A DNA stretch of 64,000 nt from Amycolatopsis sp. GM8 (GTDB lineage Bacteria > Actinomycetota > Actinomycetes > Mycobacteriales > Pseudonocardiaceae). The notes under the pieces are model-generated. The model saw only the letters and a program-made list of their open reading frames with translations. It made no database searches and was not told the DNA's origin. Both the position numbers and the translations under genes were made by a program. This document shows, in pieces, positions 1-9,999 of the stretch. The first letter of the stretch is position 1. Every line of letters starts with the position of its first letter. Where the stretch lies: assembly GCF_021653975.1 (NCBI RefSeq), contig NZ_JAJKFK010000002.1, positions 992,001 through 1,056,000 on the forward strand, read 5' to 3'.

Positions 1-657
1 GGACGCGTCGATCGCCCGCTCGCGCCAGATCGGGTCGCCCGGGCCGTGCTCGACGAAGTCGTCGAAGATCGGTTCGCCTTCGCGCAGCCGCCGGCGCCAC
101 CGGCGTTGTTCCTCCGCCGAGGAGGTGTTGAGCAGCGGCGGGATCAGCTGCTCCAGCATCATCAGCGTGCCGCGGAAAGCCATCGGATGCAGATCGCCCC
201 GTGCGCCGTCCGGATGCACGAGATCCAGCTCCGGGTCGAGCGGTCCGATCATCGGGATGATGGCCTTGAGCAGCGGCGGGCGGCGGCTCGCCGCACGCAT
301 GGTCAGCAACGCGCCGTACGAGGCGCCCCACATCCCGACCGCGCCATCGCACCAGGACTGCGCGGCGGCCCACTCGATCGCGGCGATCGGATCGTCGCCC
401 TCCGCCGGGTCGAACTCCGGCCGCCGCGCGCCGTCCGACGAACCGGTGCCGCGCAGATCCACCAGCACGCCCGCATATCCGTGTTCGGCGAACCAGTGCA
501 GCTTCGCGCCGAACGCGCTCATGTCCTTGCGGTAGGGGTACACACTTACCAGTGCGGGTACCGGCGCGGCGTCGACCGGCAGGTACACGTCGGCGGACAG
601 CGTGACCTCCGGATCCCGCGTGGGAATGCGCACGTCGCGCCGGATTTCCACTCGCAT
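1..657 (-). CDS. CocE/NonD-family serine hydrolase, 5' part only
   Basis: N-terminal 219 residues of an alpha/beta hydrolase; the window edge cuts off the rest. The start is the ATG at 657-655. The nucleophile elbow GASYG lies near residues 111-115 (Ser about 113) after a WCDG segment, and the LVDLRGTGSSDG stretch near 65-76 is typical of the CocE/NonD (X-Pro dipeptidyl-peptidase S15-like) family, whose members are usually 550-650 residues. Such enzymes hydrolyse esters or acyl-peptide bonds. It starts 2 bases after the stop of the CoA transferase gene, so it is probably the last visible gene of the ABC-importer/CoA-transferase operon. Substrate unknown; it could free an acid or peptide imported by the upstream transporter. 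Confidence 0.85.
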   Translation of the reverse strand, partial: MRVEIRRDVRIPTRDPEVTLSADVYLPVDAAPVPALVSVYPYRKDMSAFGAKLHWFAEHGYAGVLVDLRGTGSSDGARRPEFDPAEGDDPIAAIEWAAAQSWCDGAVGMWGASYGALLTMRAASRRPPLLKAIIPMIGPLDPELDLVHPDGARGDLHPMAFRGTLMMLEQLIPPLLNTSSAEEQRRWRRRLREGEPIFDDFVEHGPGDPIWRERAIDAS

Positions 658-659
658 GC

Positions 660-1859
660 CTACTCCTCTCCGAACGCTCCGGCCGCGCTCAGCCGGCGGA
701 CGGTGGCATCGTCGTAACCGAGCAACTCGCGCAGGACCGCGGCGGTGTCCTCGCCCCGGAACGGCGCACGCCGGTGCTGCCGCGGGATTTCCCCCGCGCG
801 CACGGGCGAGTTGACCTGCCGCACCGAGCCGAACCGCGGGTGCTCGGTCGAGACGATCAGATCCCGCGCCAGCGTGTGCTCGTCGCGCAACGCCTGTGCC
901 ACGTCGTTGACCGGCGCGCACGGGACGGCGGCCGCACGGAGCGCGTCGAGCCACTCGGCCACCGTGCGCTTCGACAGCTCGTGTTCCAGGATGTCCTGCA
1001 ACTCCGCGCGATGCGTATTGCGATCGGCGAAGGTGACGAACCGGGGATCGGTGGCGAGGTCGGGGCGGTCGAGCACGGCGGTGAGCCGCCGCCAGAACTT
1101 CTCCTTCGCGCACCCCATGACCAGCCAGCCGTCCGCCGCCCTGAACACCTGGAACGGGACGAGCGACGGGTGCGCCGAGCGCCGGGTCCGGGTGGGCTGG
1201 TAGGCCGCGGTCAGATGCCAGGTCGCGGGGTAGGTGAGCAGGCTGATCGCCGTGTCGTAAAGGCTGACGTCGCAGTCCATCCCGACGCCGTCGCGGCGGG
1301 CCGCGTGCACCCCGGCCAGCAGGGAGATCGCCGCCACGAACCCGCCGCAATAGTCCACAAGGGACAGTCCGGTCTTCTCCGGTGGGCCGTCCGGGTCGCC
1401 GGTGAGCGTCATCCAGCCCGCGAGGCCCTGCAGCACGTAGTCGTATCCGGGGTCCGCGGCGCGCGGGCCGGTCATGCCGAACCCGGAAAGCGAACAGCAC
1501 ACGATCTTCGGGTTGACCCCCTTGAGGTCCTCGTAGCGGATACCGAGCTTGGCCGGGACGTCCCCGCGCAGGTTCGAGTACACCGCGTCCGCGTGCCGGA
1601 CGAGATCCTCCAGCACGACCCGGCCTTCGGGATGGCGCACGTCGAGGCTGATACTTCGCTTGTCACGGTTGAAGGACTCGAAGAACAGCGAGTCCTCACC
1701 CTCGGCGAACGGCGGCACGTAACGGCCGACGTCGCCCCCGTCGGCGGGATCCTCGATCTTGATCACCTCCGCGCCTAGGTCGGCGAGCTGGAGCGAACCG
1801 AACGGGCCTGCCCCGTACTGCTCCAGCGCCAGGACACGGACATCCTCCAGTGGCCTCAT
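660..1859 (-). CDS. Family III (CaiB/BaiF-type) CoA transferase
   Basis: 399 residues, the usual length for family III CoA transferases, which move CoA between carboxylic acids through an aspartyl-CoA thioester. The N-terminal Rossmann-like strand LGAEVIKIEDP (about 29-38) and the SGFGMTGP segment (about 125-132) are diagnostic, and the predicted catalytic Asp is in PGYD near residue 140. The ATG at 1859-1857 overlaps the stop of the MaoC gene as TGATG, implying translational coupling; a GTG one codon upstream is possible. With the adjacent MaoC hydratase and the CitE-like lyase at 11111 it could activate a dicarboxylate such as itaconate, mesaconate or citramalate. The substrate is inferred from context only. 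Confidence 0.88.
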   Translation of the reverse strand: MRPLEDVRVLALEQYGAGPFGSLQLADLGAEVIKIEDPADGGDVGRYVPPFAEGEDSLFFESFNRDKRSISLDVRHPEGRVVLEDLVRHADAVYSNLRGDVPAKLGIRYEDLKGVNPKIVCCSLSGFGMTGPRAADPGYDYVLQGLAGWMTLTGDPDGPPEKTGLSLVDYCGGFVAAISLLAGVHAARRDGVGMDCDVSLYDTAISLLTYPATWHLTAAYQPTRTRRSAHPSLVPFQVFRAADGWLVMGCAKEKFWRRLTAVLDRPDLATDPRFVTFADRNTHRAELQDILEHELSKRTVAEWLDALRAAAVPCAPVNDVAQALRDEHTLARDLIVSTEHPRFGSVRQVNSPVRAGEIPRQHRRAPFRGEDTAAVLRELLGYDDATVRRLSAAGAFGEE

Positions 1860-2386
1860 CACGGGCGCTCCGATTCGGAAACGGTGAACGGTTGCTTGGC
1901 GTCGGGAAACGCCGAGGTGCCATACCCACGGCGATGCACGTAGAAGGTGCGGACGAACGAGAGCACCTCATCGCCGTGCTGGTTGAGGGTGCGGGTCTTG
2001 ACCGTGACGATGCCCGCGCGCGGCCGGCTGCCCGACTCGCGCTTGCCGAGCACGATCGACTCCGACCACAGCGTGTCGCCCGCGTAGACGGGATGGGTCA
2101 GCTTCAGCTTGTCCAGGCCCAGGTTCGCGAACGCGTTCTGGGTCGTGTCGGTGACGCTCTGCCCGATCGCGATCGCGATGGTCAGCGTCGAGACCACCAG
2201 CGGTTTCCCGAACTCCGACGCGGCACCGGCTTCCGCGTTGAAGTGGGCTTCATTGGTGTTCATGGTGAGCAGCGTGAACCAGGTGTTGTCGGTTTCGGTG
2301 ACTGTGCGCCCCAGCGGATGGCGATAGACGTCGTCGATCTCGAAGTCCTCGAAGAACCGGCCCTGCCAACCGGATTTCACTGTCAT
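1859..2386 (-). CDS. MaoC-family enoyl-CoA hydratase
   Basis: 175-residue hot-dog-fold protein. The N-terminal FFEDFEIDDVYRHPLGRTVT segment and the later HPVYAGDTL (about 96-104) are hallmarks of MaoC-like dehydratases that hydrate short branched or dicarboxylic enoyl-CoAs, including the mesaconyl-CoA and itaconyl-CoA hydratase relatives. NEAHFNAE (about 44-51) is probably part of the active-site region. It lies between the ABC importer genes and the CoA transferase and overlaps the latter by TGATG, so the two are coupled. It has the length of single hot-dog actinobacterial homologues. The acyl-CoA substrate is not determined by sequence. Confidence 0.85.
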   Translation of the reverse strand: MTVKSGWQGRFFEDFEIDDVYRHPLGRTVTETDNTWFTLLTMNTNEAHFNAEAGAASEFGKPLVVSTLTIAIAIGQSVTDTTQNAFANLGLDKLKLTHPVYAGDTLWSESIVLGKRESGSRPRAGIVTVKTRTLNQHGDEVLSFVRTFYVHRRGYGTSAFPDAKQPFTVSESERP

Positions 2387-2396
2387 CGGGTTCCCT

Positions 2397-3203
2397 TCAG
2401 GACGGCAGCAACTCGTGTCGGCGGCCGCGGCGGGCCGCCTGCTCGTGGGGATCGGGCACCGGTACCGCGGCCAGGAGGGTCTGCGTGTATTCGTGTTCGG
2501 GCTGCTCCGTCACCTGCCGCGTCGCCCCCTGCTCGACGACGCGACCCCGGCGCAGCACGGCCACCCGGTGCGAAACGTGCCGCACGACGTCGATGTCGTG
2601 GGAGATGAACAGGTAACTCAGGCCCAGCTGCTCCTGCAGGTCGAGCAGCAGGTTCAGGATCTGCGCCTGCACGGACAGGTCGAGCGCGCTCGTCGGCTCG
2701 TCGCAGATCACCAGCTCCGGCTCCAGCACCAGGGCCCGGGCGATCGCGATGCGCTGCCGCTGCCCGCCGGAGAACTCGGCCGGGTAGCGGTGCATCGCGT
2801 CCGCGGCCAGGCCGACGCGTGCCAGGGCGGCGGTTACCCGTTCGGTGGCCTCACGTTTGTCGAGCCGGTGCCGTACGCGCAGCGGCGAGGAGATCGTGTA
2901 GCCGATGGTGCGCGAGGGATTCAGCGAGCCGTACGGATCTTGGAAGACGATCTGCAGGTGCCCGCCCAACGCGCGCCGGCGCTTCGGCGGTGCATGCGTG
3001 ATTTCCTCGCCCTGGAACCGGATCCTCCCCTCGGCGACCGGCACCAGTCCGAGGATCGCATTGCCCAATGTGGACTTCCCCGAACCCGACTCGCCGACGA
3101 GGCCCAGGGTTTCACCGCGGTCGAGGTGCAGGCTCACGCCGTCAACCGCGATGAGCTGGTCGAACCGGACCCGGAGATCCTCGACTTCAAGCAACGGCCG
3201 CAT
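2397..3203 (-). CDS. Oligopeptide-type ABC transporter ATP-binding protein (DppF/OppF-like)
   Basis: 268-residue ATPase subunit of a peptide/nickel-type importer. Walker A GESGSGKST is at about 37-45, followed by the ABC signature FSGGQRQRIAIA, Walker B VICDEPTSALD and the switch histidine in FISHD. I chose the ATG at 3203-3201 because the residues begin LLEVEDLRVRF there; a longer upstream reading is out-of-frame shadow of the preceding gene. It overlaps the upstream fused permease-ATPase gene by 17 bases. It is one of two different nucleotide-binding domains of the importer, the other being fused to the DppC-like permease. Confidence 0.92.
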   Translation of the reverse strand: MRPLLEVEDLRVRFDQLIAVDGVSLHLDRGETLGLVGESGSGKSTLGNAILGLVPVAEGRIRFQGEEITHAPPKRRRALGGHLQIVFQDPYGSLNPSRTIGYTISSPLRVRHRLDKREATERVTAALARVGLAADAMHRYPAEFSGGQRQRIAIARALVLEPELVICDEPTSALDLSVQAQILNLLLDLQEQLGLSYLFISHDIDVVRHVSHRVAVLRRGRVVEQGATRQVTEQPEHEYTQTLLAAVPVPDPHEQAARRGRRHELLPS

Positions 3204-5052
3204 TCTCGCCTCCCTTGACCTGCGTGTGATGGATACAGCGGGTCTCGTGCCCGGTAGCCGGTTCGAACAACGGGATCGCCGCTGCCGCACAGGCTTCGGT
3301 GGCCATCGGGCAGCGCGGCGCGAAATGGCAGCCGGCCGGCCAGGTACGCGGATCCGGGACGGTGCCCGGGATCGCGGGCAGCCGCCGGCCGGGGCGTGCC
3401 CGGCGCGGCGCGCAGCCGAGCAGCCCGGCCGTGTACGGATGCAGCGGCCCGTCGAACAACTCGTCGACGGACGCCGATTCCACCACATGGCCGGCGTACA
3501 TCACGTACGCGCGTTGACAGAGGTCGGCGACGACGCCCCAGTCGTGGCTGATCAACAGCACCGCCATCCCGGTTTCCGCCCGCAGTTTCCGGAGCAGCTC
3601 GAGGATCTCGGCCTGCACGGTGACGTCGAGGGCGGTCGTGGGCTCGTCTGCGATGAGCAGCTTCGGCCTGCCCGCCAGCGCCATCGCGATGAGGACACGC
3701 TGCGCCATCCCGCCGGACAGCTCGTGCGGATACCTGCGGACGGTGCGTTCGGGGTCCGGCAGGTTGACGTCGCCCAGCAGCTCGATCGTCCGCGCCCGGA
3801 CCTGTTTCCGGTTGCCGCCCTCGTGCCGCCGCACCAACTCGTCGACCTGGCGCCCCACGGTGCACACGGGGTCCAAACAGGACAGTGGCTCCTGTGAGAT
3901 CAACGCGATGCCGGAGCCACGCAACCCGCGCAGTTCAGAGCGCCTTCGTCCGGCCAGATTCCGCCCTTCGAAGTGGATGGCGCCACGCGTGACCTGTCCG
4001 CCCTCCGGGAGCAGACCGAGGAGCGCACGGCCCGTGATGCTCTTGCCACAGCCCGATTCGCCGACCAGGCCGACCACTTCGCCCGGCTCGATGCGCAGGT
4101 CGAGTCCCTCGACGACGACGGTGTCCACTTCGGACCGTGGCAGGGTCACCGTCAGGTCGTGCACCGACAGCAATGCGCCAGGTTCCGGTTTTGCCTCCGA
4201 CGAGGCCACCGCGACGACTTTCCGCCGGCGTGGCGGTGCCTGGCGCGCGCCGGCGTCCCGGAGGGCGTCACCGATCAGCCCGAACGATAGGATCGACAGG
4301 CCGATCACCACTCCGGCCGGCACCAGCAGCCACGGCTGCTGGTCGATCACCGTCGACGCGTCCGCCACCATGCCACCCCAGGTGGGCGTGGGCGGCTGGG
4401 TGCCGAGCCCGAGGTAGCCGAGGCTGGTCTCGGTCAGCAGCGCGGCGCCCGCGAAGATCGACGCCTGCACGATGATCGGGCCGGCGATCCGGGGCAGGAT
4501 GTGCTGCAGCGCAATGGATCGGTTCGGCAGGCCGCTCACCCGGGCGGCCGTGATGAACAGCTCCTGGCGGACCGCGAGCGTCGAGCCGCGGACGACTCTG
4601 GTCAGCAGCGGCGAGCCGAGGACGCCGAGCGCGATCATCGCGGCGGTCTCGTTGCTGCCGACCACCGCGAGCACGACGAGCAGCGTCACGATCACCGGCA
4701 CCGCGAGCACCACGTCGACCAGCCACATGATCACCCGGTCCACCCAGCCGCCGAGGAAACCGGCCAGCAGCCCGGAAAGCACGCCGAGCACCAGTACGGT
4801 CAGCACGGCTTCGGCGACCCCGGACAGTGACACGCGGCCGCCGTACATGAGGCGGCTGAGCACATCCCGGCCGAGATTGTCGGTGCCGAGGGGGTGCAGC
4901 GCGCTGGGCCCGGACAGCACGTGGTCGAGGTCGCCGTCGGTCGCGTCGTAGGGCGCGAGCAGCGGCGCGAAGATCACCGCCACCAGCACGATGCCCAGGT
5001 ACGCGACGGCGGCCACGCTCAGCGGACGGCGGAAGGCGCGCAGTGGCCTCAT
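3187..5052 (-). CDS. Fused ABC permease (DppC-like) and ATPase (DppD-like)
   Basis: 621 residues combining two subunits that are usually separate. Residues 1-285 are a DppC-type permease: an N-terminal membrane segment, HPLGTDNLGRDVLSRL near 53-68 and the EAA-like coupling loop, with about six membrane segments. Residues about 290-621 form an ABC ATPase with Walker A GESGCGKS, signature LSGGMAQR, Walker B LIADEPTTALD and the C-terminal oligopeptide-specific motif FAPRCP. The gene overlaps the DppB gene upstream by ATGA and the DppF gene downstream by 17 bases. Such permease-ATPase fusions recur in actinobacterial peptide importers, so this is a true fusion, not a missed stop. Confidence 0.9.
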   Translation of the reverse strand: MRPLRAFRRPLSVAAVAYLGIVLVAVIFAPLLAPYDATDGDLDHVLSGPSALHPLGTDNLGRDVLSRLMYGGRVSLSGVAEAVLTVLVLGVLSGLLAGFLGGWVDRVIMWLVDVVLAVPVIVTLLVVLAVVGSNETAAMIALGVLGSPLLTRVVRGSTLAVRQELFITAARVSGLPNRSIALQHILPRIAGPIIVQASIFAGAALLTETSLGYLGLGTQPPTPTWGGMVADASTVIDQQPWLLVPAGVVIGLSILSFGLIGDALRDAGARQAPPRRRKVVAVASSEAKPEPGALLSVHDLTVTLPRSEVDTVVVEGLDLRIEPGEVVGLVGESGCGKSITGRALLGLLPEGGQVTRGAIHFEGRNLAGRRRSELRGLRGSGIALISQEPLSCLDPVCTVGRQVDELVRRHEGGNRKQVRARTIELLGDVNLPDPERTVRRYPHELSGGMAQRVLIAMALAGRPKLLIADEPTTALDVTVQAEILELLRKLRAETGMAVLLISHDWGVVADLCQRAYVMYAGHVVESASVDELFDGPLHPYTAGLLGCAPRRARPGRRLPAIPGTVPDPRTWPAGCHFAPRCPMATEACAAAAIPLFEPATGHETRCIHHTQVKGGENAAVA

Positions 5053-5990
5053 CGCGCCCGCACCTTCGGGTTGAGCCAGCCGTACGCCAGGTCGACGGCG
5101 AAGTTGACCACCACCACGATCAGCGTGAAGGTCAGCGCGACACCTTGGATCATCGGCAGGTCGTGCTGGGTGGTCGACTGCACGGCGAGCCCGCCCAGCC
5201 CCGCCATCGCGAACACGGCCTCGACGAGCACCGTGCCGCCGAGCAGGCTCACCAGCATCAGCCCGACCACCGTCACCACCGGGATCGCGGCGTTGCGCAG
5301 CGCGTGCCGGAAGATGATCGAACTTTCGGACGCCCCGTTGGCGCGCAGGGTGTGCACGAAGTCGCGGGACAGGACGTCGAGCATCCCGTCCCTGGTCTGT
5401 TTGGCGAGATGCGCGATGCCGTGCACCGCCAGCGCGGCGATCGGCAGCACGAGGCTCTGCGCCCAGCCGGCCGGCGAGTGGAGGAACGGCACGTAGCCGG
5501 TGGCCGGAAAGACCCGCAGCGTCACCGCGAACAACAGGACGAGCACGAGCGCGAGCCAGAAGCTCGGCAACGCGAACCCGACCATCGACAGCACGTCGAC
5601 GGCCCGGCCGAGCACCCCGCCCCGTACCGCGCTGAGCACGCCCAGCGCCACACCGATCAGCGTGGCCACCACGGTGGTACCGAGCACCAGCGCCAGCGTC
5701 ACGCCCAGCCGGTTCGCGATCTCGGTGCCGACGCCGAGCCCGCTGATCGGGGACGTGCCCAGGTCACCGCGGATCGCGTGGCTCAACCAGTCCCAGTACC
5801 GCGTCAGCACCGGCTGGTCGAGGTGCAACTGCTGCCGCAGCTGCGCGTACCCCTCGGGGGTGTAGTTGGTGCCGAGGATGGTGCGGGCCGTGTCGCCCGG
5901 CGTCAGCGACTGCAGCAGGAACGTCAGCAGCGACACGGCGAACACGAGCGAAACGGAGATCGCGAGCCGGCGCAGGACCAACCGGCTCAT
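5049..5990 (-). CDS. Dipeptide-type ABC transporter permease (DppB-like)
   Basis: 313-residue inner-membrane permease. It begins with a membrane segment (LAISVSLVFAVSLLTFLL), then the DppB-type loop LTPGDTAR and a GLGVGTEIANRLGVTL stretch before the transport domain; about six membrane segments in total. I chose the ATG at 5990-5988, which overlaps the stop of the binding-protein gene as ATGA, over an upstream ATG at 6005. It pairs with the fused DppC-DppD protein and the DppF ATPase to form a complete importer. Confidence 0.9.
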   Translation of the reverse strand: MSRLVLRRLAISVSLVFAVSLLTFLLQSLTPGDTARTILGTNYTPEGYAQLRQQLHLDQPVLTRYWDWLSHAIRGDLGTSPISGLGVGTEIANRLGVTLALVLGTTVVATLIGVALGVLSAVRGGVLGRAVDVLSMVGFALPSFWLALVLVLLFAVTLRVFPATGYVPFLHSPAGWAQSLVLPIAALAVHGIAHLAKQTRDGMLDVLSRDFVHTLRANGASESSIIFRHALRNAAIPVVTVVGLMLVSLLGGTVLVEAVFAMAGLGGLAVQSTTQHDLPMIQGVALTFTLIVVVVNFAVDLAYGWLNPKVRAR

Positions 5991-7546
5991 GAGGCCGGCC
6001 GCCACTCGACCGGGTCCGCGATCGGCTCACCGCGGGTCGACTCCACCCCGGCGACGTTCGTCCGCGAGAAGAAGAACACCGGGGTGAACACGACCGGCAC
6101 GAACCAGCCCTGCTCGTTGAGCCAGCTGACGATCTGCTGGTCCAGCTGGGCACGCGTCGCGTCGTCGGCACCGGCCGCCCGGTCGTACAGCCCGGTCAGC
6201 GCCGGGTCGCTGCTCTTCAACGGGTTGAACTGGGCCGCCGAGGGCAGGTACAGCGTCTGTCCCATGAGATACACCGGCATGGTGCCGAAGCCGATCCCGA
6301 AGGCGGCGAACTTCCCGCCCGCCACGTCCTTGTAGAAGCTGGTCGCGTCCGGGTGGTTGGTCAGCTCGACGCGGACACCCACCTCCTTGAGCTCGTCAGC
6401 CATCGCCTGTGTGGTGAGACCGATGTTGGCCGAGGAGGTCGTGACCACGGGGAGGGTGAAGCCGTTGGGGTACCCCGCCTCCGCGAGCAACTGCTTCGCC
6501 TTTGCGGGATCGTAGGTATAGAACGGTTTTTCGTTGTACCCATCCTGACCGGGCAGCACGATCTGCTCCGTCGGTGTGCCATACGCACCGAACAGCGCGT
6601 TCGCGATCTTCTGCCGGTCGATCGCGTAGTTCAGTGCCTGGCGCACCCGGACATCGCCCAGCGCCGGGACGACCGTGCCCGCGCGGTCGGCCAGCGCCAG
6701 CCCGACGAACACCTGGGGCGCGGACGCGATCTGCAGGCTGGCGGACTTCGCCGCCTCGGCCGTCGAATACACGCCCTGGATGACGTCGACCTGGCCGGTC
6801 TTCAACGCGGCGAGCGAGGTGTTCGGATTGGGAATGACCCGGATCAGCACCTTCGCGTAATGCACCGATTCCTTGTTCCAGTAATGCGGATTCGGGACAT
6901 ACGCGTAATGGTCGTTCGCGACGGTGCCGGCGGGGTCGAGCTGGTACGGCCCCGCCCCCGCGGTGGCGTTCGCGAGCTGCGCCGGGTTGGCCAGCGCTGT
7001 GCTGCTGATGATGTTGCCGGCGCCGTAGTCCTGGGTGAAGACGACCGGCAGCTGCGGGTTCGGCTTGGCCAGGGTGAGCCGCACGGTGAGCGGCCCGGTG
7101 GCGTCGATGGCGGACACGGTGGACAGCGGGGAGGAGCCGGTGTGTGCCTTGCGGTAGTACTCGATGCTCGCCTTGACGCCGTCCGCCGTGAGCGGCGAAC
7201 CGTCGCTGAACCGCACGTTCGGCCGGAGCTTCAGGTCGAACACGGTGTTGCCGCTGCCGACGTAGCCCCACGACTCCGCGAGCCTGGGCTGCAGCGTGCC
7301 CGACGGATCGCGGTAGATCAGCGGGTCGTAGGCGAGGTTGGCGTACCACTGCCAGTCCTGGCTGATCTTCGCCGGATCCAGGCTGTTCGGTGGCCCGCCT
7401 TTGGCGATCGTCAGGGTCCCGCTCGTGCTGCCGGCGTCGCTGCCACCGCTCGTGCCGCAGGCCGAGACGAGCAGGGCCAGCACGGCGAGGACAGCTCCGA
7501 AGCGTTTACGTCGCGAATTTCCGAAAAGGATGTGTTGATCGTTCAT
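5987..7546 (-). CDS. Extracellular solute-binding lipoprotein, family 5
   Basis: 519-residue substrate-binding lipoprotein of the peptide/nickel type. The N-terminus has a basic start, a hydrophobic segment and lipobox LVSAC (lipidated Cys about 30), then a Gly/Ser linker. The family-5 SBP fold is shown by the SLDPAKISQDWQWYANLAYDPL start and the later VRQALNYAIDRQKIANALF segment. The ATG at 7546-7544 was chosen because the signal peptide begins soon after. First gene of the importer operon; the 15-bp palindrome at 7667-7681 lies about 120 bases upstream, suggesting GntR control. Ligand unknown: peptide, ester or organic acid conjugate. Confidence 0.9.
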   Translation of the reverse strand: MNDQHILFGNSRRKRFGAVLAVLALLVSACGTSGGSDAGSTSGTLTIAKGGPPNSLDPAKISQDWQWYANLAYDPLIYRDPSGTLQPRLAESWGYVGSGNTVFDLKLRPNVRFSDGSPLTADGVKASIEYYRKAHTGSSPLSTVSAIDATGPLTVRLTLAKPNPQLPVVFTQDYGAGNIISSTALANPAQLANATAGAGPYQLDPAGTVANDHYAYVPNPHYWNKESVHYAKVLIRVIPNPNTSLAALKTGQVDVIQGVYSTAEAAKSASLQIASAPQVFVGLALADRAGTVVPALGDVRVRQALNYAIDRQKIANALFGAYGTPTEQIVLPGQDGYNEKPFYTYDPAKAKQLLAEAGYPNGFTLPVVTTSSANIGLTTQAMADELKEVGVRVELTNHPDATSFYKDVAGGKFAAFGIGFGTMPVYLMGQTLYLPSAAQFNPLKSSDPALTGLYDRAAGADDATRAQLDQQIVSWLNEQGWFVPVVFTPVFFFSRTNVAGVESTRGEPIADPVEWRPAS

Positions 7547-7666
7547 CGCCAGTCGACCTCGTTGTCGGCGCAATTCAGGCAGGAATAGGCCACGCGCGGA
7601 AGATTCATGGGAATTCGAGTCCTCGGTCGCGATGGCTCTGTGTTATGTCGTGGTGGAGGTCAGGTT

Positions 7667-7681
7667 AAACCTCCAAGGTTT
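7667..7681. promoter_or_regulatory. Candidate GntR operator upstream of the importer operon
   Basis: Perfect inverted repeat AAACCT-CCA-AGGTTT (6-bp arms, 3-bp spacer). It matches 13 of 15 positions of a second site at 8497-8511 upstream of gntR. Its last base touches the gntR stop codon, and it lies about 120 bases upstream of the solute-binding protein start. FadR-type GntR proteins bind short palindromes of this kind, so this is probably the regulator's site. No footprint evidence. Confidence 0.55.
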
Positions 7682-8424
7682 CAGGGGTCAAGCCTGCCGT
7701 TCGCGGCGGCGGAACGCTCGCGGTCGATGCGCTCGTAGGTGGCGCGCAGGTAGCGCAGGTGCGCGCGGGTGGCCTCGCGGGCGCCCGCCTGGTCGCCGGA
7801 CTCGAGGTAACCGAGGATCTCGCGGTGCTCCTCGTCGACCCGCACCCAGAATTCCGGCGGCGCCTGCTCGCGCAGGAACCGCTCCTTGAGCACCCGGAAC
7901 ACCGGTTCGGCAAGCACCTCGATCAGCGGGTTGTGCGTCGCTTGCAGCACCCGGGTGTGGAAGTCCCGGTTGTGCGTGAACACGGTGTGCGGATCCACCG
8001 TGGCCGGATCGAACAACGCGTCCCGGATGCAGGCCAGCTCTTCCTCGGTGCGGTGCCGGGCCGCCAGTTCGGCGGCCGGCACCTCCAGCATCTCCCGGAT
8101 CTCGACCAGCGCGGACACGCTCAGGTGCGTGCTGTCGGCGAGCAAGGCGAGGCCGGCCTGCAGGGATTCGCTGATCTGCGCGGGGCTCGGGGCGCTGACG
8201 AACGTGCCCCCGCTGACCCCGCGCTTGACGGTCAGCAGGCCCTGGCTCGCCAGCGCCCGCAGCGCCTCGCGGGCCGTGTTGCGGCTGACCTGGTAGGCGC
8301 TCGAGAGTTCCGGCTCGGTCGGCAGCCGGTCTCCGGGGCGGAGCTCGCCGGAGAGGATCTGCTTGCGGATGCGCGACGCGAGCCGGTCGTACGCCGTGGT
8401 CGGGGTGTCGCCGTTGCCAGCCAT
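7681..8424 (-). CDS. GntR-family (FadR subfamily) transcription regulator
   Basis: 247 residues. The N-terminal winged helix-turn-helix (about 10-75) contains RIRKQILSGELRPGDRLP and SRNTAREALRALASQGL, and the C-terminal all-helical FCD ligand domain (about 95-235) has the typical NRDFHTRVLQATHNP motif. FCD domains bind small organic acids, often with a metal. The ATG at 8424 lies 9 bases after the MFS gene stop, so gntR is probably the last gene of the CitE-acyltransferase-MFS operon while also sitting next to the importer operon. Matching palindromes on both sides predict autoregulation and control of the importer. The effector may be a CoA-thioester precursor acid. Confidence 0.9.
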   Translation of the reverse strand: MAGNGDTPTTAYDRLASRIRKQILSGELRPGDRLPTEPELSSAYQVSRNTAREALRALASQGLLTVKRGVSGGTFVSAPSPAQISESLQAGLALLADSTHLSVSALVEIREMLEVPAAELAARHRTEEELACIRDALFDPATVDPHTVFTHNRDFHTRVLQATHNPLIEVLAEPVFRVLKERFLREQAPPEFWVRVDEEHREILGYLESGDQAGAREATRAHLRYLRATYERIDRERSAAANGRLDP

Positions 8425-8433
8425 GAGAGCACG

Positions 8434-9995
<1,562 letters not shown>

Positions 9996-9999
<4 letters not shown>

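Noticed and set aside
3187-5052. Permease-ATPase fusion as an assembly or stop-codon error
   Set aside because: The linker is in frame and the arrangement is known from actinobacterial peptide importers.
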